Of a stretch of 64,000 bases of DNA, positions 26,154 through 35,378 are shown one piece after another; within the stretch, counting starts at the first letter, position 1; every line of letters begins with the position of its first letter. Origin of the DNA: Verrucomicrobiota bacterium JB022 (GTDB taxonomy: Bacteria > Verrucomicrobiota > Verrucomicrobiia > Opitutales > Oceanipulchritudinaceae); NCBI GenBank assembly GCA_030673845.1, contig JAUTCQ010000012.1, positions 243,218-307,217 of the forward strand, in the 5' to 3' direction. The notes under the pieces are model-generated. The model saw nothing but the letters and a program-made list of their open reading frames with translations. It did not search any database and had not been told where the DNA came from. Made by a program: the position numbers and the translations under genes.

Positions 26154-28265
26154 ATGACGCGAAAAACCCCGAAACGCTGGCCTTTGTTGGGCGCCCTCGC
26201 CTTGTTGCCGACCAGCCTGGCCGCAGTCGAAGTGTCGGTCGACGGCACCGGCTGGCTCCAGAACCTGACGTTGAAGAGCATCCTCAAGCGGAGCCTGGAG
26301 CTGCCGCAGCAGGAGCACTGGAACGCCAACATGATCGAGGACGCCATGTTCTTCCTCGAAGAGCAGATGCGGCAGGGCGGCTATCTGGAGCCCACCGTGC
26401 ATGTGGCGCTTTTCGATGCCGAGGGCACCAAGCTGGAGGACTATACGTGGAGCGATGAGCTGCAACTGAGCGAAGACACGCACCTGCCCGAGGCCCAGCG
26501 CGCCGAGTTTCGCATCGAAAAAGGGCTGCTCTTTTATTTTGACCGCGTCGCGTTCACCGGCTCCGACGTGATCGAGCCGGATCAGGCACGCCTGTATTTC
26601 CACCCCGCGCAGGGCCTCATCGGTTCCAAGAGCGACCGCCCCTACAACGAGTCGATCCTCGGCAGCGGCGTGCGCAACCTGACGGCGGAGCTGGAGGCGA
26701 TTGGCTATCAGGAAGCTAACGTGATGATCGACACGGTGGACATCGACACCGAGAGCGGTGCCGTATCGGTCGACCTCGCAGTGGAAGAAGGCCCGCGCTA
26801 CTGGCTGACGCAGGTCGAAGACGAGCTGGCCGAGGGGGTGAGCGACGATTTCGCCGCCGGGCTCTTGCGAGCAGTGCAGGACGTCGACCAAGCCTACTCC
26901 GCCAGCCGTGCGCGCGACTATGCCACTGCGCTGCGCAACATCTTCTACGCCAACGGCTACCCGGGAGTTGAAATCTCGCTGGAGCCCACCTTCTCCGAAC
27001 CTGAAAACGAGCGGGTGGACGTGACGCTCGACCTGGTGGTGAAGCCTGGCCCACGCACCCGTCTGGGGGCCATCGCACTGGAGGGCTTCATCGACACCGA
27101 AGAAGAGTTTGTGCGCAGCAACATCACGGTGGAGGAAGGCCAGTGGCTGAATCGCCTCGCGCTCGAAGATTCGCGCGACCGACTGGCCCGGCTCGGTGCC
27201 TTTACCCGCATGCGCTATCGCCTGGAGCCGATGGAGACCGACGACGGCGAGGCAGCCCAGCGTGCGGTCTTCATGGCCGAAGAGGTGAAGCAGCAAAAAT
27301 TCAGCCTGCTGCTCGGCTGGGGCAGCTATGAGATGTTGCGGGTCGGCTTCATCTACCAATACCGCAATCTCTGGGGGCGCGCGCACAGCACCACTTTTCA
27401 GGCGCTTCAGACGTTCAAGAGCTCAGCCGCACGCTGGCAGTATGCGATCCCGGAAACGCGCGCCTTTGCCTACAACTCGCAGTTCAGCCTCTACGGCATC
27501 ACCCGTGAAGAGGTGTCGTTCGATCGTGAGGAATACGGCGCCGAGGCCGGGGTCTACCGCGAACTGGAAGACTGGGACAGCCGCTACTCCCTCGTCTATC
27601 GCCTGGAGCAGCTGACTTCGCGCTCGATCGACGGCACCGAGATCCCGGGCGACCCCGATCAGCTCTCCGCCTCCATCGCCTTCGAGTGGGCCACCGATCA
27701 GCGCAACTCTTTGCTCTCGCCCGACAGTGGGATCCGCTGGACCTTCCGCTCCGAGTTTGCAGACGAGATCCTGGGCGCACAAGAGCGCTACCAGCTATGG
27801 GGCGGCACCATTTCCTGGCAGCGGCCCATCACCTCTTCGTGGCGGCTGCGCGTGGGCTTCCAGCACGAGGCGCTGACGTCGTTCTTCGGCGACCGCGAGG
27901 CCTCACCGTTCAACCAACGTATGTTCCCGGGCGGCGAAAACTCGATCCGCGGCTACACCGAAGGCAAGGCCGCTCCGCGCAACAGCGAGGGCACCTTCAT
28001 CGGCGCGGAGACGATCAGCCTGCTTTCGACCGAGGTGCAGCGCCGCTTTTACAAGAACATCTACATGGTGTTCTTTGCCGACCAGCTGCTGCAGGGCGAA
28101 AACATCTCCAGCTGGCCGGGCGACCAATACCTCGCCAGCGCCGGAGCGGGCCTGCGGATGATGACCCCGCTGGGCCCCCTGCGCTTTGAGTATGGCCACA
28201 ACCTCAACAAGCGCGAGAGCGACCCCAACGGCGCCTTTCACTTCTCCATCGGGTATCCGTTCTAG
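26154..28265 (+). CDS. tamA: Omp85-family outer-membrane protein (TamA/BamA type)
   Basis: 703 residues from the ATG at 26154, chosen because it gives a normal signal peptide (RKTPKRWPLLGALALLPTSLAA, cleavage before VEV). POTRA-type repeats lie at about 95-340, then a 16-strand barrel domain with the Omp85 signature GGENSIRGYTEG near residue 585 and a terminal Phe (IGYPF). Partner of TamB across the envelope. A TATAGT box at 26136-26141 lies only 12 bases upstream of the ATG, so its own transcript, if any, would be nearly leaderless. Confidence 0.92.
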   Translation: MTRKTPKRWPLLGALALLPTSLAAVEVSVDGTGWLQNLTLKSILKRSLELPQQEHWNANMIEDAMFFLEEQMRQGGYLEPTVHVALFDAEGTKLEDYTWSDELQLSEDTHLPEAQRAEFRIEKGLLFYFDRVAFTGSDVIEPDQARLYFHPAQGLIGSKSDRPYNESILGSGVRNLTAELEAIGYQEANVMIDTVDIDTESGAVSVDLAVEEGPRYWLTQVEDELAEGVSDDFAAGLLRAVQDVDQAYSASRARDYATALRNIFYANGYPGVEISLEPTFSEPENERVDVTLDLVVKPGPRTRLGAIALEGFIDTEEEFVRSNITVEEGQWLNRLALEDSRDRLARLGAFTRMRYRLEPMETDDGEAAQRAVFMAEEVKQQKFSLLLGWGSYEMLRVGFIYQYRNLWGRAHSTTFQALQTFKSSAARWQYAIPETRAFAYNSQFSLYGITREEVSFDREEYGAEAGVYRELEDWDSRYSLVYRLEQLTSRSIDGTEIPGDPDQLSASIAFEWATDQRNSLLSPDSGIRWTFRSEFADEILGAQERYQLWGGTISWQRPITSSWRLRVGFQHEALTSFFGDREASPFNQRMFPGGENSIRGYTEGKAAPRNSEGTFIGAETISLLSTEVQRRFYKNIYMVFFADQLLQGENISSWPGDQYLASAGAGLRMMTPLGPLRFEYGHNLNKRESDPNGAFHFSIGYPF

Positions 28266-28269
28266 TCTC

Positions 28270-28665
28270 CTACCACCGTCGCAGCACTTGGTGAAAGCGG
28301 CTGGCGACGACGGCGTTGAGCAGCCCGCCGACAATGGCGAGCAGCGACCAGACGGAAGAGCCCGCCAGCACTCCGCTACCCGGGCGAGCCGAAAGTAGCA
28401 GCGCGAGCACCACTTCTGCCGCGATCACGAGGCACACCATCCAAATCCCGCGGTCGAACAGCACCATCGCGGATGCCATGAGGACGGAGCCGGCGAGGAG
28501 CAAGGCAAAGGCATCGGCCATAAACGGTCGACCGCCTGCCGCCCCTTCGTCGGCAAACTGGGAGAGCTGCACCCAGGCGAAAACGAAAAGCAGCAAGGCC
28601 AGCACACAGCGCGCGCCTAGCCAGAGATATTTGCTGTCGAGCAGGTGGTCGATCGGTCGGTTCAT
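28270..28665 (-). CDS. Four-helix membrane protein, unknown function
   Basis: 131 residues from the ATG at 28665, preceded by a good Shine-Dalgarno (AGGAAAGG). Four hydrophobic helices are evident: WLGARCVLALLLFVFAWVQL, FALLLAGSVLMASAMVLF, IWMVCLVIAAEVVLALLL and SVWSLLAIVGGLLNAVVA. Composition is like DoxX/DUF-type small inner-membrane proteins but I do not recognise a specific family. It follows the MipA/OmpV gene by 20 bp on the same strand, so it is probably co-transcribed and under the same MarR control. Confidence 0.75.
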   Translation of the reverse strand: MNRPIDHLLDSKYLWLGARCVLALLLFVFAWVQLSQFADEGAAGGRPFMADAFALLLAGSVLMASAMVLFDRGIWMVCLVIAAEVVLALLLSARPGSGVLAGSSVWSLLAIVGGLLNAVVASRFHQVLRRW

Positions 28666-28685
28666 GCCTTTCCTTTCTACGTGGG

Positions 28686-29492
28686 CTAAAACTCGTAGAC
28701 GACACCGATGCCGCCCAGCCACTGGTTGGCATCCCCTTCCTGCTCCACGATGGGGCTGTCGGCGGCGTCGCCCAGCACCTTCTGGTAGCCGAGGAGCCCG
28801 ATCACACCCCACTCCTGGGTGAACATGTATTTGGCGCTGAAGCGGATGCCCACGTCCTTGAAGCCCGCGTCTGCCTCGTAGGGGGCCAGCCCGCTGCGTA
28901 CCGCGTTATCGGCGTCGATGCCGAAATACGTCTGCTGATAGTCCTCGCTCGCGTAGGTCGTTTGCAGCGATACGCCGAGCGTCAGGACGTCGTTCACCTG
29001 ATAGTCGTAGCTGGCGGCAAAGGAGAGGACATACCCGTCGTAGGTATCCGACAAGTCGAAGAGGGCTTCGGCCCGCAGCGAAAGGCGGTCTCGCAGCGAA
29101 AGAACGGCGTGGAACGGAAAGCGCACGAACACGCCCGCTTCGAAGGCGTCGTCGATCTCGCGTAGCCGGCGCACGGCCTCGTTGTCGACGTCGTCTTCAC
29201 GCCCCCCGCGGAAGGAGAGGCTCGGGCCGAATTCCACCCACTCCCACGGCGAAACTTCGGCCCGCAGATCGGTGCCCAGAATCTCCAGCGAATAGCCTCG
29301 ATAGTCGAGCTGGGCCGCGACCAAAGGCTTGATTTCGTAATCGTCCGAACCTTCGTATTGGGGCACGTTGGCGATACCCGCCGCCACAAAGCCCGTGAAT
29401 GTGTCATCCGCCTGCGCGAGCGCATTTGCCGCCCATCCCCCTACCATGAGCGCCAGTACGGATAGATTTTGCGTAAGGCTCAAAGCCGTCAT
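28686..29492 (-). CDS. MipA/OmpV-family outer-membrane protein
   Basis: A 268-residue secreted beta-barrel: signal peptide through ANALA, then the family pattern GFVAAGIANVPQYEGSDDYEIKPL near residue 35 and YRGYSLEILGTDLR, ending in an aromatic residue (IGVVYEF). MipA/OmpV proteins are outer-membrane barrels, some acting as scaffolds for murein enzymes; here the role is unknown. A strong AAGGA site lies before the ATG. The divergent marR gene and an 18-bp palindrome in the shared promoter region suggest repression by that MarR. Confidence 0.88.
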   Translation of the reverse strand: MTALSLTQNLSVLALMVGGWAANALAQADDTFTGFVAAGIANVPQYEGSDDYEIKPLVAAQLDYRGYSLEILGTDLRAEVSPWEWVEFGPSLSFRGGREDDVDNEAVRRLREIDDAFEAGVFVRFPFHAVLSLRDRLSLRAEALFDLSDTYDGYVLSFAASYDYQVNDVLTLGVSLQTTYASEDYQQTYFGIDADNAVRSGLAPYEADAGFKDVGIRFSAKYMFTQEWGVIGLLGYQKVLGDAADSPIVEQEGDANQWLGGIGVVYEF

Positions 29493-29514
29493 AGTTCCTT
29501 TTCTGCGTTGTTAT

Positions 29515-29547
29515 TTTATAGACACCCTGAATTCCAGCGCATTTAGT
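29515..29547. promoter_or_regulatory. Divergent promoters of mipA/ompV and marR
   Basis: For marR (plus): TAGACA (29519-29524), a 17-base spacer and TTTAGT (29542-29547). For the barrel gene (minus): TATAAA at 29515-29520, which puts its -35 region at about 29538-29543. Both promoters therefore abut or overlap the palindrome at 29544-29561. Confidence 0.5.
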
Positions 29548-29561
29548 AAGCATCCTTACTA
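29544..29561. promoter_or_regulatory. Palindromic operator (probable MarR site)
   Basis: A perfect inverted repeat TAGTAAG-CATC-CTTACTA. It overlaps the -10 box of marR and lies at the -35 edge of the divergent barrel gene, the usual arrangement for an auto-repressing MarR protein. Confidence 0.65.
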
Positions 29562-29584
29562 CATCTCAAGTCAAAAACTGACCT

Positions 29585-30040
29585 ATGGCCCAACAAATTC
29601 CCCAAGATGAGGAGGACATGTTTCAGCTGTTCGCGAAGATCAGCATGATTCACAACCACGTAACGTCCAAATTCGTGAACGTGCTACCGCATGGGCTTAC
29701 GATGGCCCAATTCAGCATCCTGCACCACTTGTACAAGCGGCCGGGCGTCGAAAAGACCCCGCTGGAGCTGGCCAACCATTTTTTACTGAGCAAGCCTAGC
29801 ATCGGCGAAGCCCTCGACAAGCTGGCCAAAAAAGGGTTCGTAACCCTCAAAAAGAACCAGAACGACGGACGCAGCAAAGTCGTAAGCGTGGCCCCGGCGG
29901 GCGTGGAAGCCCATCACGAAGCCGTGGCCGCGATCATGCCCTTCCTCGTGGCGATGCGCGAAGCCGTCGGCGCCGAAACGCTGCTGGCGGCAAGCGATAT
30001 CCTCTACCCGATCCGCGAATGGTTGCGCGAACAGCGCTGA
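29585..30040 (+). CDS. MarR-family transcriptional regulator
   Basis: 151 residues with the winged helix-turn-helix core: LTMAQFSILHHLYKRPG, the recognition helix region LLSKPSIGEALDKLAKKGFV and the wing KKNQNDGRSKVVSVAPAG with the conserved Asp-x-Arg. Acts as a dimeric repressor released by small ligands. It is divergent from the MipA/OmpV gene with an 18-bp palindrome between them. Confidence 0.92.
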   Translation: MAQQIPQDEEDMFQLFAKISMIHNHVTSKFVNVLPHGLTMAQFSILHHLYKRPGVEKTPLELANHFLLSKPSIGEALDKLAKKGFVTLKKNQNDGRSKVVSVAPAGVEAHHEAVAAIMPFLVAMREAVGAETLLAASDILYPIREWLREQR

Positions 30041-30055
30041 CCTTGCCGGAGCGCC

Positions 30056-30640
30056 CTACCCTTCCATCGAGCGTGCGACTTTCAACTGCTCGATCTGGGG
30101 CTTGATGACTTGCTCGTAGTAGTTGGGCTCGATCCCGTGCGAAACGGTGATGCCGAAGTGCTTTTGCATGAACTCCTCGATCGTCTGCCAGCCTTCTTCC
30201 GGGAAATTGATCTTCTTGGTGTAGGCGCAGATGGTGAGGACGTTTTCGAGCGAGTGGATGCGCGAGGTGGCGCGCAGGATGCGCTCGGCCACCTTCAGGC
30301 GAATCGTTAATTGGATACGGTCGAGCGGCTTCGTGAGGAAGTCGTCGACGCCTGCGTCCATGGCCTTGAAGTAGTTCTCCCGCTGCCCGACATTGGCCGT
30401 GAGCATCACGATGTAGGTGTAGTCGGACTTGGGGTGGCTGCGGATCTTCTTCACCAGGTCGATCCCGTCCATCTTGGGCATGAGCCAGTCGCTGACGACC
30501 AGACGCGTCGGCACGGTCTGATAGAGGCGCCAGGCCTCTTCGCCGTCTTCGGCTGCAGTCACCTCGTGTCCCAACTCCTCCAGGATGTTGGTGAGCAGCT
30601 TACGCGAGATAAAGTCGTCTTCGGCAACGAGGATGTTCAT
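30056..30640 (-). CDS. Stand-alone response regulator (receiver plus short C-terminal extension)
   Basis: 194 residues. A full receiver domain (1-122) has the acidic pair in VAEDD, the acceptor Asp51 (VVSDWLMPKMDG), the Thr in VMLTANV and the Lys in LTKPL. The last 70 residues (ICAYTKKINFPEEGWQTIEEFMQ and onward) are not a known DNA-binding or enzymatic domain; similar tails occur on receivers that act by protein contact. No kinase gene is adjacent; either kinase at 14461 or 38040 could feed it. Confidence 0.9.
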   Translation of the reverse strand: MNILVAEDDFISRKLLTNILEELGHEVTAAEDGEEAWRLYQTVPTRLVVSDWLMPKMDGIDLVKKIRSHPKSDYTYIVMLTANVGQRENYFKAMDAGVDDFLTKPLDRIQLTIRLKVAERILRATSRIHSLENVLTICAYTKKINFPEEGWQTIEEFMQKHFGITVSHGIEPNYYEQVIKPQIEQLKVARSMEG

Positions 30641-30827
30641 GTGAGCGGGTCCAGACTATTGAAGAAACGAGAGAAATCAGCGGCAAGCAGCAGCTCTTTT
30701 CCCTCCGTCCGGCCCGTCTAAAGACCAGACACAAAGCACTCTATCGTCCAAGTGGGTAATTTTTGAAGAGAAATTCGCACCCATAAGTCGTTAAAAACGG
30801 GCCTACAGATGCGACGCTTCCACCCCT

Positions 30828-32648
30828 TTAGCGGACGATGACACGGATGAGGCCGCCCGCCGCGTAGTCGCCAGTGTATTGGTGGCTGCTGGTGCCCGCC
30901 CCGAGGTCGAGCGTCGTCAGCGTGGTGAAGCTGCCAGCACCCCAGCCTTGCAGCTGGACTTCTGCCGTGTCGAAATCGCGCGCGGCCGAGACGGTGAAGT
31001 GCAGCGTAAAATGGCCGTTGGCGACCGTAAGGCTGTCGACCGTCACGCCCACTCCGGCATCGACGGGGGTCGAGACCACCACGTCGGTCGGGTCCCAGTC
31101 GAGCTTCACGTTGGCGGTATCGGCGACCGTCACCTGTTGCTGGTGCGAGCCCCCCTCCCCTGTAAACTGGATGGTATAGCTACCATCGTTGGAGCCCAGG
31201 GGCAGCGTGTAGGCACCGGATGCGGCGCTGAGGGTGTAGTAGGCCCCGCTTTCCGCCTCGATGCGCACGTTGCCGACGCCTTCACCTGGGTCGTAGAAAT
31301 TGTTGCCGTTGCCGTCGGTGTAGACGACACCGGTCAGGAAGCTCTGGCTGTTCGACGGAGCACCGAAATCCTGCGTCACGATCTGCGGCCCCACGCTGCC
31401 CTTGGTGCCGTTCACGATGCCGACGCCCACTTCCTTGAACTTGGGATTGTGGATGCTCTCGCGGTGGCCGGGAGGCGTCTGCATGCCGTGCCAGGCGTCA
31501 CCACCCCAGTCGATTTGAAAGCCGGCGTGGCCGTACCAGGTGTAGCGGGAGTAGGCGAAAACGTTTTCACCAAGAGACGAGTAGCCGTAGCCTTGGCGCT
31601 GCACGCGGTCCCCGAGGTCGTCAAGCGGCTGGTTGGGGCTGGGCGGATTCGTTGAGCTGACGTGCCCCTGAAACTCGTTGTTGTACATGTCCTGCGAGTG
31701 CAGGCGGGCGGCGGCGATCAACTGCTGGTTGAACGCGACCGGTGGCAGGTGCTGGTCGAGCGTGGCAAATTGGCGCTTCATCTCGTCGAAGTCGACACCG
31801 CGCACGGCGTTGACCAGTCCGGCGTCGATATTGTCGATCAGGCGCTGCGCCTCCGCGTTGGCGTCGGCACGGGCACGGTTGATCAATTCGAGGTAGAGCG
31901 TCTCCTCGTCGTCCGGATCGCCAAAGGCATAGAAGTCCTTTGCCCGCTCACTGCCGATCTGGATATCGTCAATAAACCAGCCGGCGAGTGAGGAGGTGGG
32001 GCTGAAGGCGCTGCCACCGGTGTAATCGAAGAGGAAGCGCACATACACCGCCTGCCCCGCATAGGCCGCGAGGGAGAGGTTGATCTCGCTGAAGCTCTGC
32101 GGCAGGTTCGTGCTGTTGGTCGCGCCATTGCCGGCGTCTTGCCAGAGCGTCTCCCACGAATTACCGTCGGTCGAGACCTGCAGCTTGGCGACCTGGCTGG
32201 TCGTCGCAAAGCCGAGGCGGCTGAAGAACCAGAGCTGCGTGTCGGCCGTCACATTGATCGGGTCAGGCAGGCGGAAAGAAGCGTCGGTAAAAGGGTCTTT
32301 ATCCGTTAAGCGAGAATTCGCCAAGCGGAAGGCGGCATCGCCCTGAGCCACGTAAGCGCCCTGCACCAGGCTGAAGGCGGAAAAATCTGTCGACCCGCCA
32401 TTGAGAATGCCTTCCAGCACAAGGCCCGCGCTGCCTTCCTCGGCCCCATTGCGGTAGCCTGCGACGGCGGCGGCCGGTGCCACGGCACGAGTGGCTTGGG
32501 CTTGCGAGGCTGCGCGGAGGGGGGTGGCAGGGGCTGCGACCGGCTCCTGGGTCTCCGCCGGCTTCGTGATGGCGATGGCACCAAAGGAAAGGGTATTTGC
32601 ACCGAAAACCGATCCCAGCGCGAGCAAAGTGGGGCAAATTCGTGACAT
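30828..32648 (-). CDS. Secreted CAP (SCP/PR-1) domain protein with beta-sandwich and SdrD-B-like modules
   Basis: 606 residues from the ATG at 32648 (an ATG at 32660 sits too close to the AGGA site). Order: signal peptide (about 1-25), low-complexity Ala/Pro linker (27-63), an N-terminal jelly-roll region (about 70-235), a CAP domain (about 245-432) with the expected His317 (RLHSQDM), Glu361 (GENVFA) and HRES/HNP cluster (His395, His400), an SdrD-B-like strand module (about 437-500, GVVYTDGNGNNFYDPGEG) and a C-terminal beta domain (about 520-606). Extracellular; CAP proteins bind lipids or act as proteases in few cases. Target unknown. Confidence 0.88.
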   Translation of the reverse strand: MSRICPTLLALGSVFGANTLSFGAIAITKPAETQEPVAAPATPLRAASQAQATRAVAPAAAVAGYRNGAEEGSAGLVLEGILNGGSTDFSAFSLVQGAYVAQGDAAFRLANSRLTDKDPFTDASFRLPDPINVTADTQLWFFSRLGFATTSQVAKLQVSTDGNSWETLWQDAGNGATNSTNLPQSFSEINLSLAAYAGQAVYVRFLFDYTGGSAFSPTSSLAGWFIDDIQIGSERAKDFYAFGDPDDEETLYLELINRARADANAEAQRLIDNIDAGLVNAVRGVDFDEMKRQFATLDQHLPPVAFNQQLIAAARLHSQDMYNNEFQGHVSSTNPPSPNQPLDDLGDRVQRQGYGYSSLGENVFAYSRYTWYGHAGFQIDWGGDAWHGMQTPPGHRESIHNPKFKEVGVGIVNGTKGSVGPQIVTQDFGAPSNSQSFLTGVVYTDGNGNNFYDPGEGVGNVRIEAESGAYYTLSAASGAYTLPLGSNDGSYTIQFTGEGGSHQQQVTVADTANVKLDWDPTDVVVSTPVDAGVGVTVDSLTVANGHFTLHFTVSAARDFDTAEVQLQGWGAGSFTTLTTLDLGAGTSSHQYTGDYAAGGLIRVIVR

Positions 32649-32750
32649 AGACGTCGGCATTCCTGCCCTACTCGGCTGATCTAGACAACGTCTAAATAGG
32701 GCCTCTACTTTCCAGCCTGCTTTTTTACAAATAGCTGACCGTAGTGGCAC

Positions 32751-32781
32751 AAAAAAGCCCGCGACCGGATGGTGCGCGGGC
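32751..32781 (-). terminator. Terminator after glycyl-tRNA synthetase
   Basis: On the minus strand GCCCGCG (32775-32781) pairs with CGCGGGC (32757-32763) and is followed by six Ts (32751-32756). It starts 28 bases after the glyS stop. Confidence 0.92.
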
Positions 32782-32808
32782 GAAAGGGAAACCGACCTCA
32801 AGAGCGGC

Positions 32809-34395
32809 TTAACCGTAAATCTTCTCCGAGAGCCAGGATTCGACCTGGTCGATCGGGAGGCGGATCTGTTCGGTGGTGTCGCGGTCGCGGATGGTGACGG
32901 TGTTGTCTTTCTCGATCGTGTCGAAGTCGATCGTGATGCCGTAGGGGGTGCCGATCTCGTCCTGGCGACGGTAGCGGCGGCCAATGGCGCCCGAGGCGTC
33001 CCAGAAGATGTTCCAGCGGCGGCTGAGCTGCGTGTAGAGGCCACGGGCCTTTTCGACCAGCTCGGGCTTGTTCTTGAGCAGCGGGAACACGGCGGCCTTG
33101 TAGGGGGCGATGCGGGGGTGGAAGCGCAGCACGACGCGCTTCTCCAGCTTGCCCTTTTCGTCGGGGATCTCGTCCTCGTAGTAGGCGGAGGTCATGACCG
33201 CGAGGAAGGTGCGGTCGACGCCCAGCGAGGGCTCCACGACGTGCGGGATGTACTTGAAGGGCTCCTTTCCGGCCAGCTTGCGCTCGTCGTCGAAGAATTC
33301 CATCGTCTTGCCGCTGTGCTCCTGGTGCTGCGTGAGGTCGAAGGCACCCCGGCAGGCGATACCCCACAGCTCCTGTACCCCAAACGGGAAGCGGAACATG
33401 ATGTCGGTCGTGCCCTTGGAGTAGTGGCTCAGCTTTTCCTGCGGGTGCACGTCTTCGCTCAGCAGCTCGGGATCGACGCCAATGTCTTTGAGCCAGCTAC
33501 GGCCCCAATCGATCCAGTAGCGGTAGACTTCGGGCCAGGTGCCCTCATCCGGGTCGATGAAGTATTCGAGTTCCATTTGCTCGAACTCACGGCTGCGGAA
33601 GATGAAATTACGCGGCGTGATCTCGTTGCGGAAGGCCTTGCCGACCTGGGCGATGCCAAACGGGATCTTCACGCGGGTGGTGTCGACTACGTTCTTGTAG
33701 TTCTGGAAGATACCTTGCGCGGTCTCCGGGCGGAGATAAGCGACAGCCGAATCGTCAGCCAGCGGCCCCACCTTGGTCGAAAACATGAGGTTGAACTGGC
33801 GCGGCTCGGTCAGGGTGCCGGCCTTGGTGGCGTCGGGGCCCCAGGCTTGCGCGCGCTCTTCCTCGGAGGCTTCGGTGAACTCGCGGATGTTGAGGGTCAG
33901 CGCCTCTTCGTCGACCTTCGCACCCTTTTTGTCGAGGGCCTTGCGGATGGTGGACGCGCGCTTGATCAGCGAGCCGGAGACGTCTTCGTTTTCGAGCACC
34001 ACGGCGTAGCCCACCAGGCTGCTGTCGCTCGCGCCCTCTTCCGTCAGGTAGATCGGGGCAAAGAAGAGCTGGTCGGCCCGGTAGCGCAGGCGCGTTTCGC
34101 GGCAGTCGACCATCGGATCCGCGAAGGTGTCGACGTGGCCGGACGCCTTCCAGATCTGCGGGTGCATGATGATGGACGAATCGAGGCCCACCACGTCTTC
34201 ACGTTCGTGGACCATGGCCTTCCACCAGGCATCCTTGATGTTTTTCTTCACCTCGGCACCCAGCGGGCCGTAGTCGAAGAAACCATTGTAGCCACCATAG
34301 ATCTCGCTGGAGAGGAAGACGAACCCTTTGCGCTTGCACAGGTTCACCAGCGTTTCCATCGAGGGGAGTTTGCGTTCAGTCGGGGCCTCGGCCAT
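32809..34395 (-). CDS. glyS: Glycyl-tRNA synthetase (alpha2 type, class II)
   Basis: Charges tRNA-Gly with glycine. The 528-residue protein starts at the ATG at 34395 (MAEAPTERK); the longer frame is not family-like. It begins with the eukaryote/Gram-positive type opening ([31 protein letters not shown]), then [15 protein letters not shown], the motif-2 and -3 segments including [15 protein letters not shown], and the anticodon-binding C-terminal domain (about 420-525). So this genome uses the homodimeric enzyme rather than the alpha2beta2 form. Monocistronic with its own terminator. Confidence 0.96.
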   Translation of the reverse strand: MAEAPTERKLPSMETLVNLCKRKGFVFLSSEIYGGYNGFFDYGPLGAEVKKNIKDAWWKAMVHEREDVVGLDSSIIMHPQIWKASGHVDTFADPMVDCRETRLRYRADQLFFAPIYLTEEGASDSSLVGYAVVLENEDVSGSLIKRASTIRKALDKKGAKVDEEALTLNIREFTEASEEERAQAWGPDATKAGTLTEPRQFNLMFSTKVGPLADDSAVAYLRPETAQGIFQNYKNVVDTTRVKIPFGIAQVGKAFRNEITPRNFIFRSREFEQMELEYFIDPDEGTWPEVYRYWIDWGRSWLKDIGVDPELLSEDVHPQEKLSHYSKGTTDIMFRFPFGVQELWGIACRGAFDLTQHQEHSGKTMEFFDDERKLAGKEPFKYIPHVVEPSLGVDRTFLAVMTSAYYEDEIPDEKGKLEKRVVLRFHPRIAPYKAAVFPLLKNKPELVEKARGLYTQLSRRWNIFWDASGAIGRRYRRQDEIGTPYGITIDFDTIEKDNTVTIRDRDTTEQIRLPIDQVESWLSEKIYG

Positions 34396-34567
34396 AAGCA
34401 AGCCAGCTTGGGAGGCGGCTGCGCGTTGGTCAAGCGAAGGAAGCCGGGAAGCCGTAATCGGCACCCAACCCGCGCAAAACGTTTCTGCCCACGCGCCGCT
34501 TTTAGCCATTGATCAAGAGCGATAGGGTTTCTACCATCGCGCCGCAACTGAACCGAATCCTTCCTTT

Positions 34568-35287
34568 ATGAGCCACGCCTTCAACCCTGCCGGACCTGTG
34601 TTCGTCATCGACGCGCCCGCCGAATCGCGCGCCGCCTTCATCCGCAAGACCTACGCCCACCTCGCCGCCGCGGTGCTGGGCTTCATCCTGCTGGAAGTCG
34701 CCTTCTTCTCCACGGGCATCGCGCGTTCCTTTGCCGCGATGGTGCTCGGCTGGGGCCAGGTGGGCTGGCTGGGCCTGCTCGGGGCGTTCATGGTTGGCGG
34801 CTGGATGGCCAGCTCACTCGCGCACCGCACAGACAACAAGGGCCTGCAATACGGCGGCTTTGCGCTCTACGTGTTGCTGGAGTCCCTGATTTTCATCCCG
34901 CTGCTCTTTATCGCGATGGCAGTCGTCAACGGCAGTGCCGAGCTGATCCTGCAGGCGGGCACCCTCACGGTGGCGCTCTTCATCGCCCTCAGCGCGGTCG
35001 TCTTCACCACAGGCAAGGACTTCTCCTTCCTCGGCTCGATCCTCAAGGTAGCCGGCCTGCTCGCGATCGGCCTGATCGTGGCGGGTGCCATCTTCGGCTT
35101 CGATCTGGGGCTCTGGTTCTCCTTTGCCATGGTCGGCCTCGCCGCCGGAGCGATCCTCTACACCACGTCCAAGGTGATGAACCAATACCAGGAAGACCAA
35201 TACGTCGGCGCCGCCCTCGAACTCTTCGCCGCCATCGCCCTGCTCTTCTGGTACATCCTCCGCATCTTTATCGCGAGCCGCCGGTAG
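34568..35287 (+). CDS. Bax inhibitor-1 family membrane protein (YccA/YbhL-like)
   Basis: 239 residues with seven hydrophobic helices. The family features are the N-terminal RAAFIRKTYAHLAAAVLGF, the central FTTGKDFSFLGSIL and the end TTSKVMNQYQEDQYVGAALELFAAIALLFWYIL. Bacterial BI-1 proteins act as pH-sensitive calcium leak channels or protease modulators in the inner membrane. Divergent from glyS; followed by a strong terminator. Confidence 0.92.
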   Translation: MSHAFNPAGPVFVIDAPAESRAAFIRKTYAHLAAAVLGFILLEVAFFSTGIARSFAAMVLGWGQVGWLGLLGAFMVGGWMASSLAHRTDNKGLQYGGFALYVLLESLIFIPLLFIAMAVVNGSAELILQAGTLTVALFIALSAVVFTTGKDFSFLGSILKVAGLLAIGLIVAGAIFGFDLGLWFSFAMVGLAAGAILYTTSKVMNQYQEDQYVGAALELFAAIALLFWYILRIFIASRR

Positions 35288-35312
35288 AAGGCCTGCAGCA
35301 GAATTTATAAAG

Positions 35313-35342
35313 AAAACGCGACCAAAAGATGGTCGCGTTTTT
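35313..35342. terminator. Bidirectional terminator after the BI-1 gene
   Basis: AAAACGCGACCA (35313-35324) pairs with TGGTCGCGTTTT (35330-35341) around a 5-base loop; A- and T-runs at both ends allow termination on either strand. Confidence 0.9.
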
Positions 35343-35378
35343 ATGTAATAATACTGTTCGCGCTCTCCCCCCTTTCTG

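Noticed and set aside
32649..33044. N-terminal extension of the CAP-protein frame up to 33044
   Set aside because: The extra residues are Arg/Ser/Thr-rich antisense of glyS, and a signal peptide begins at the ATG at 32648.
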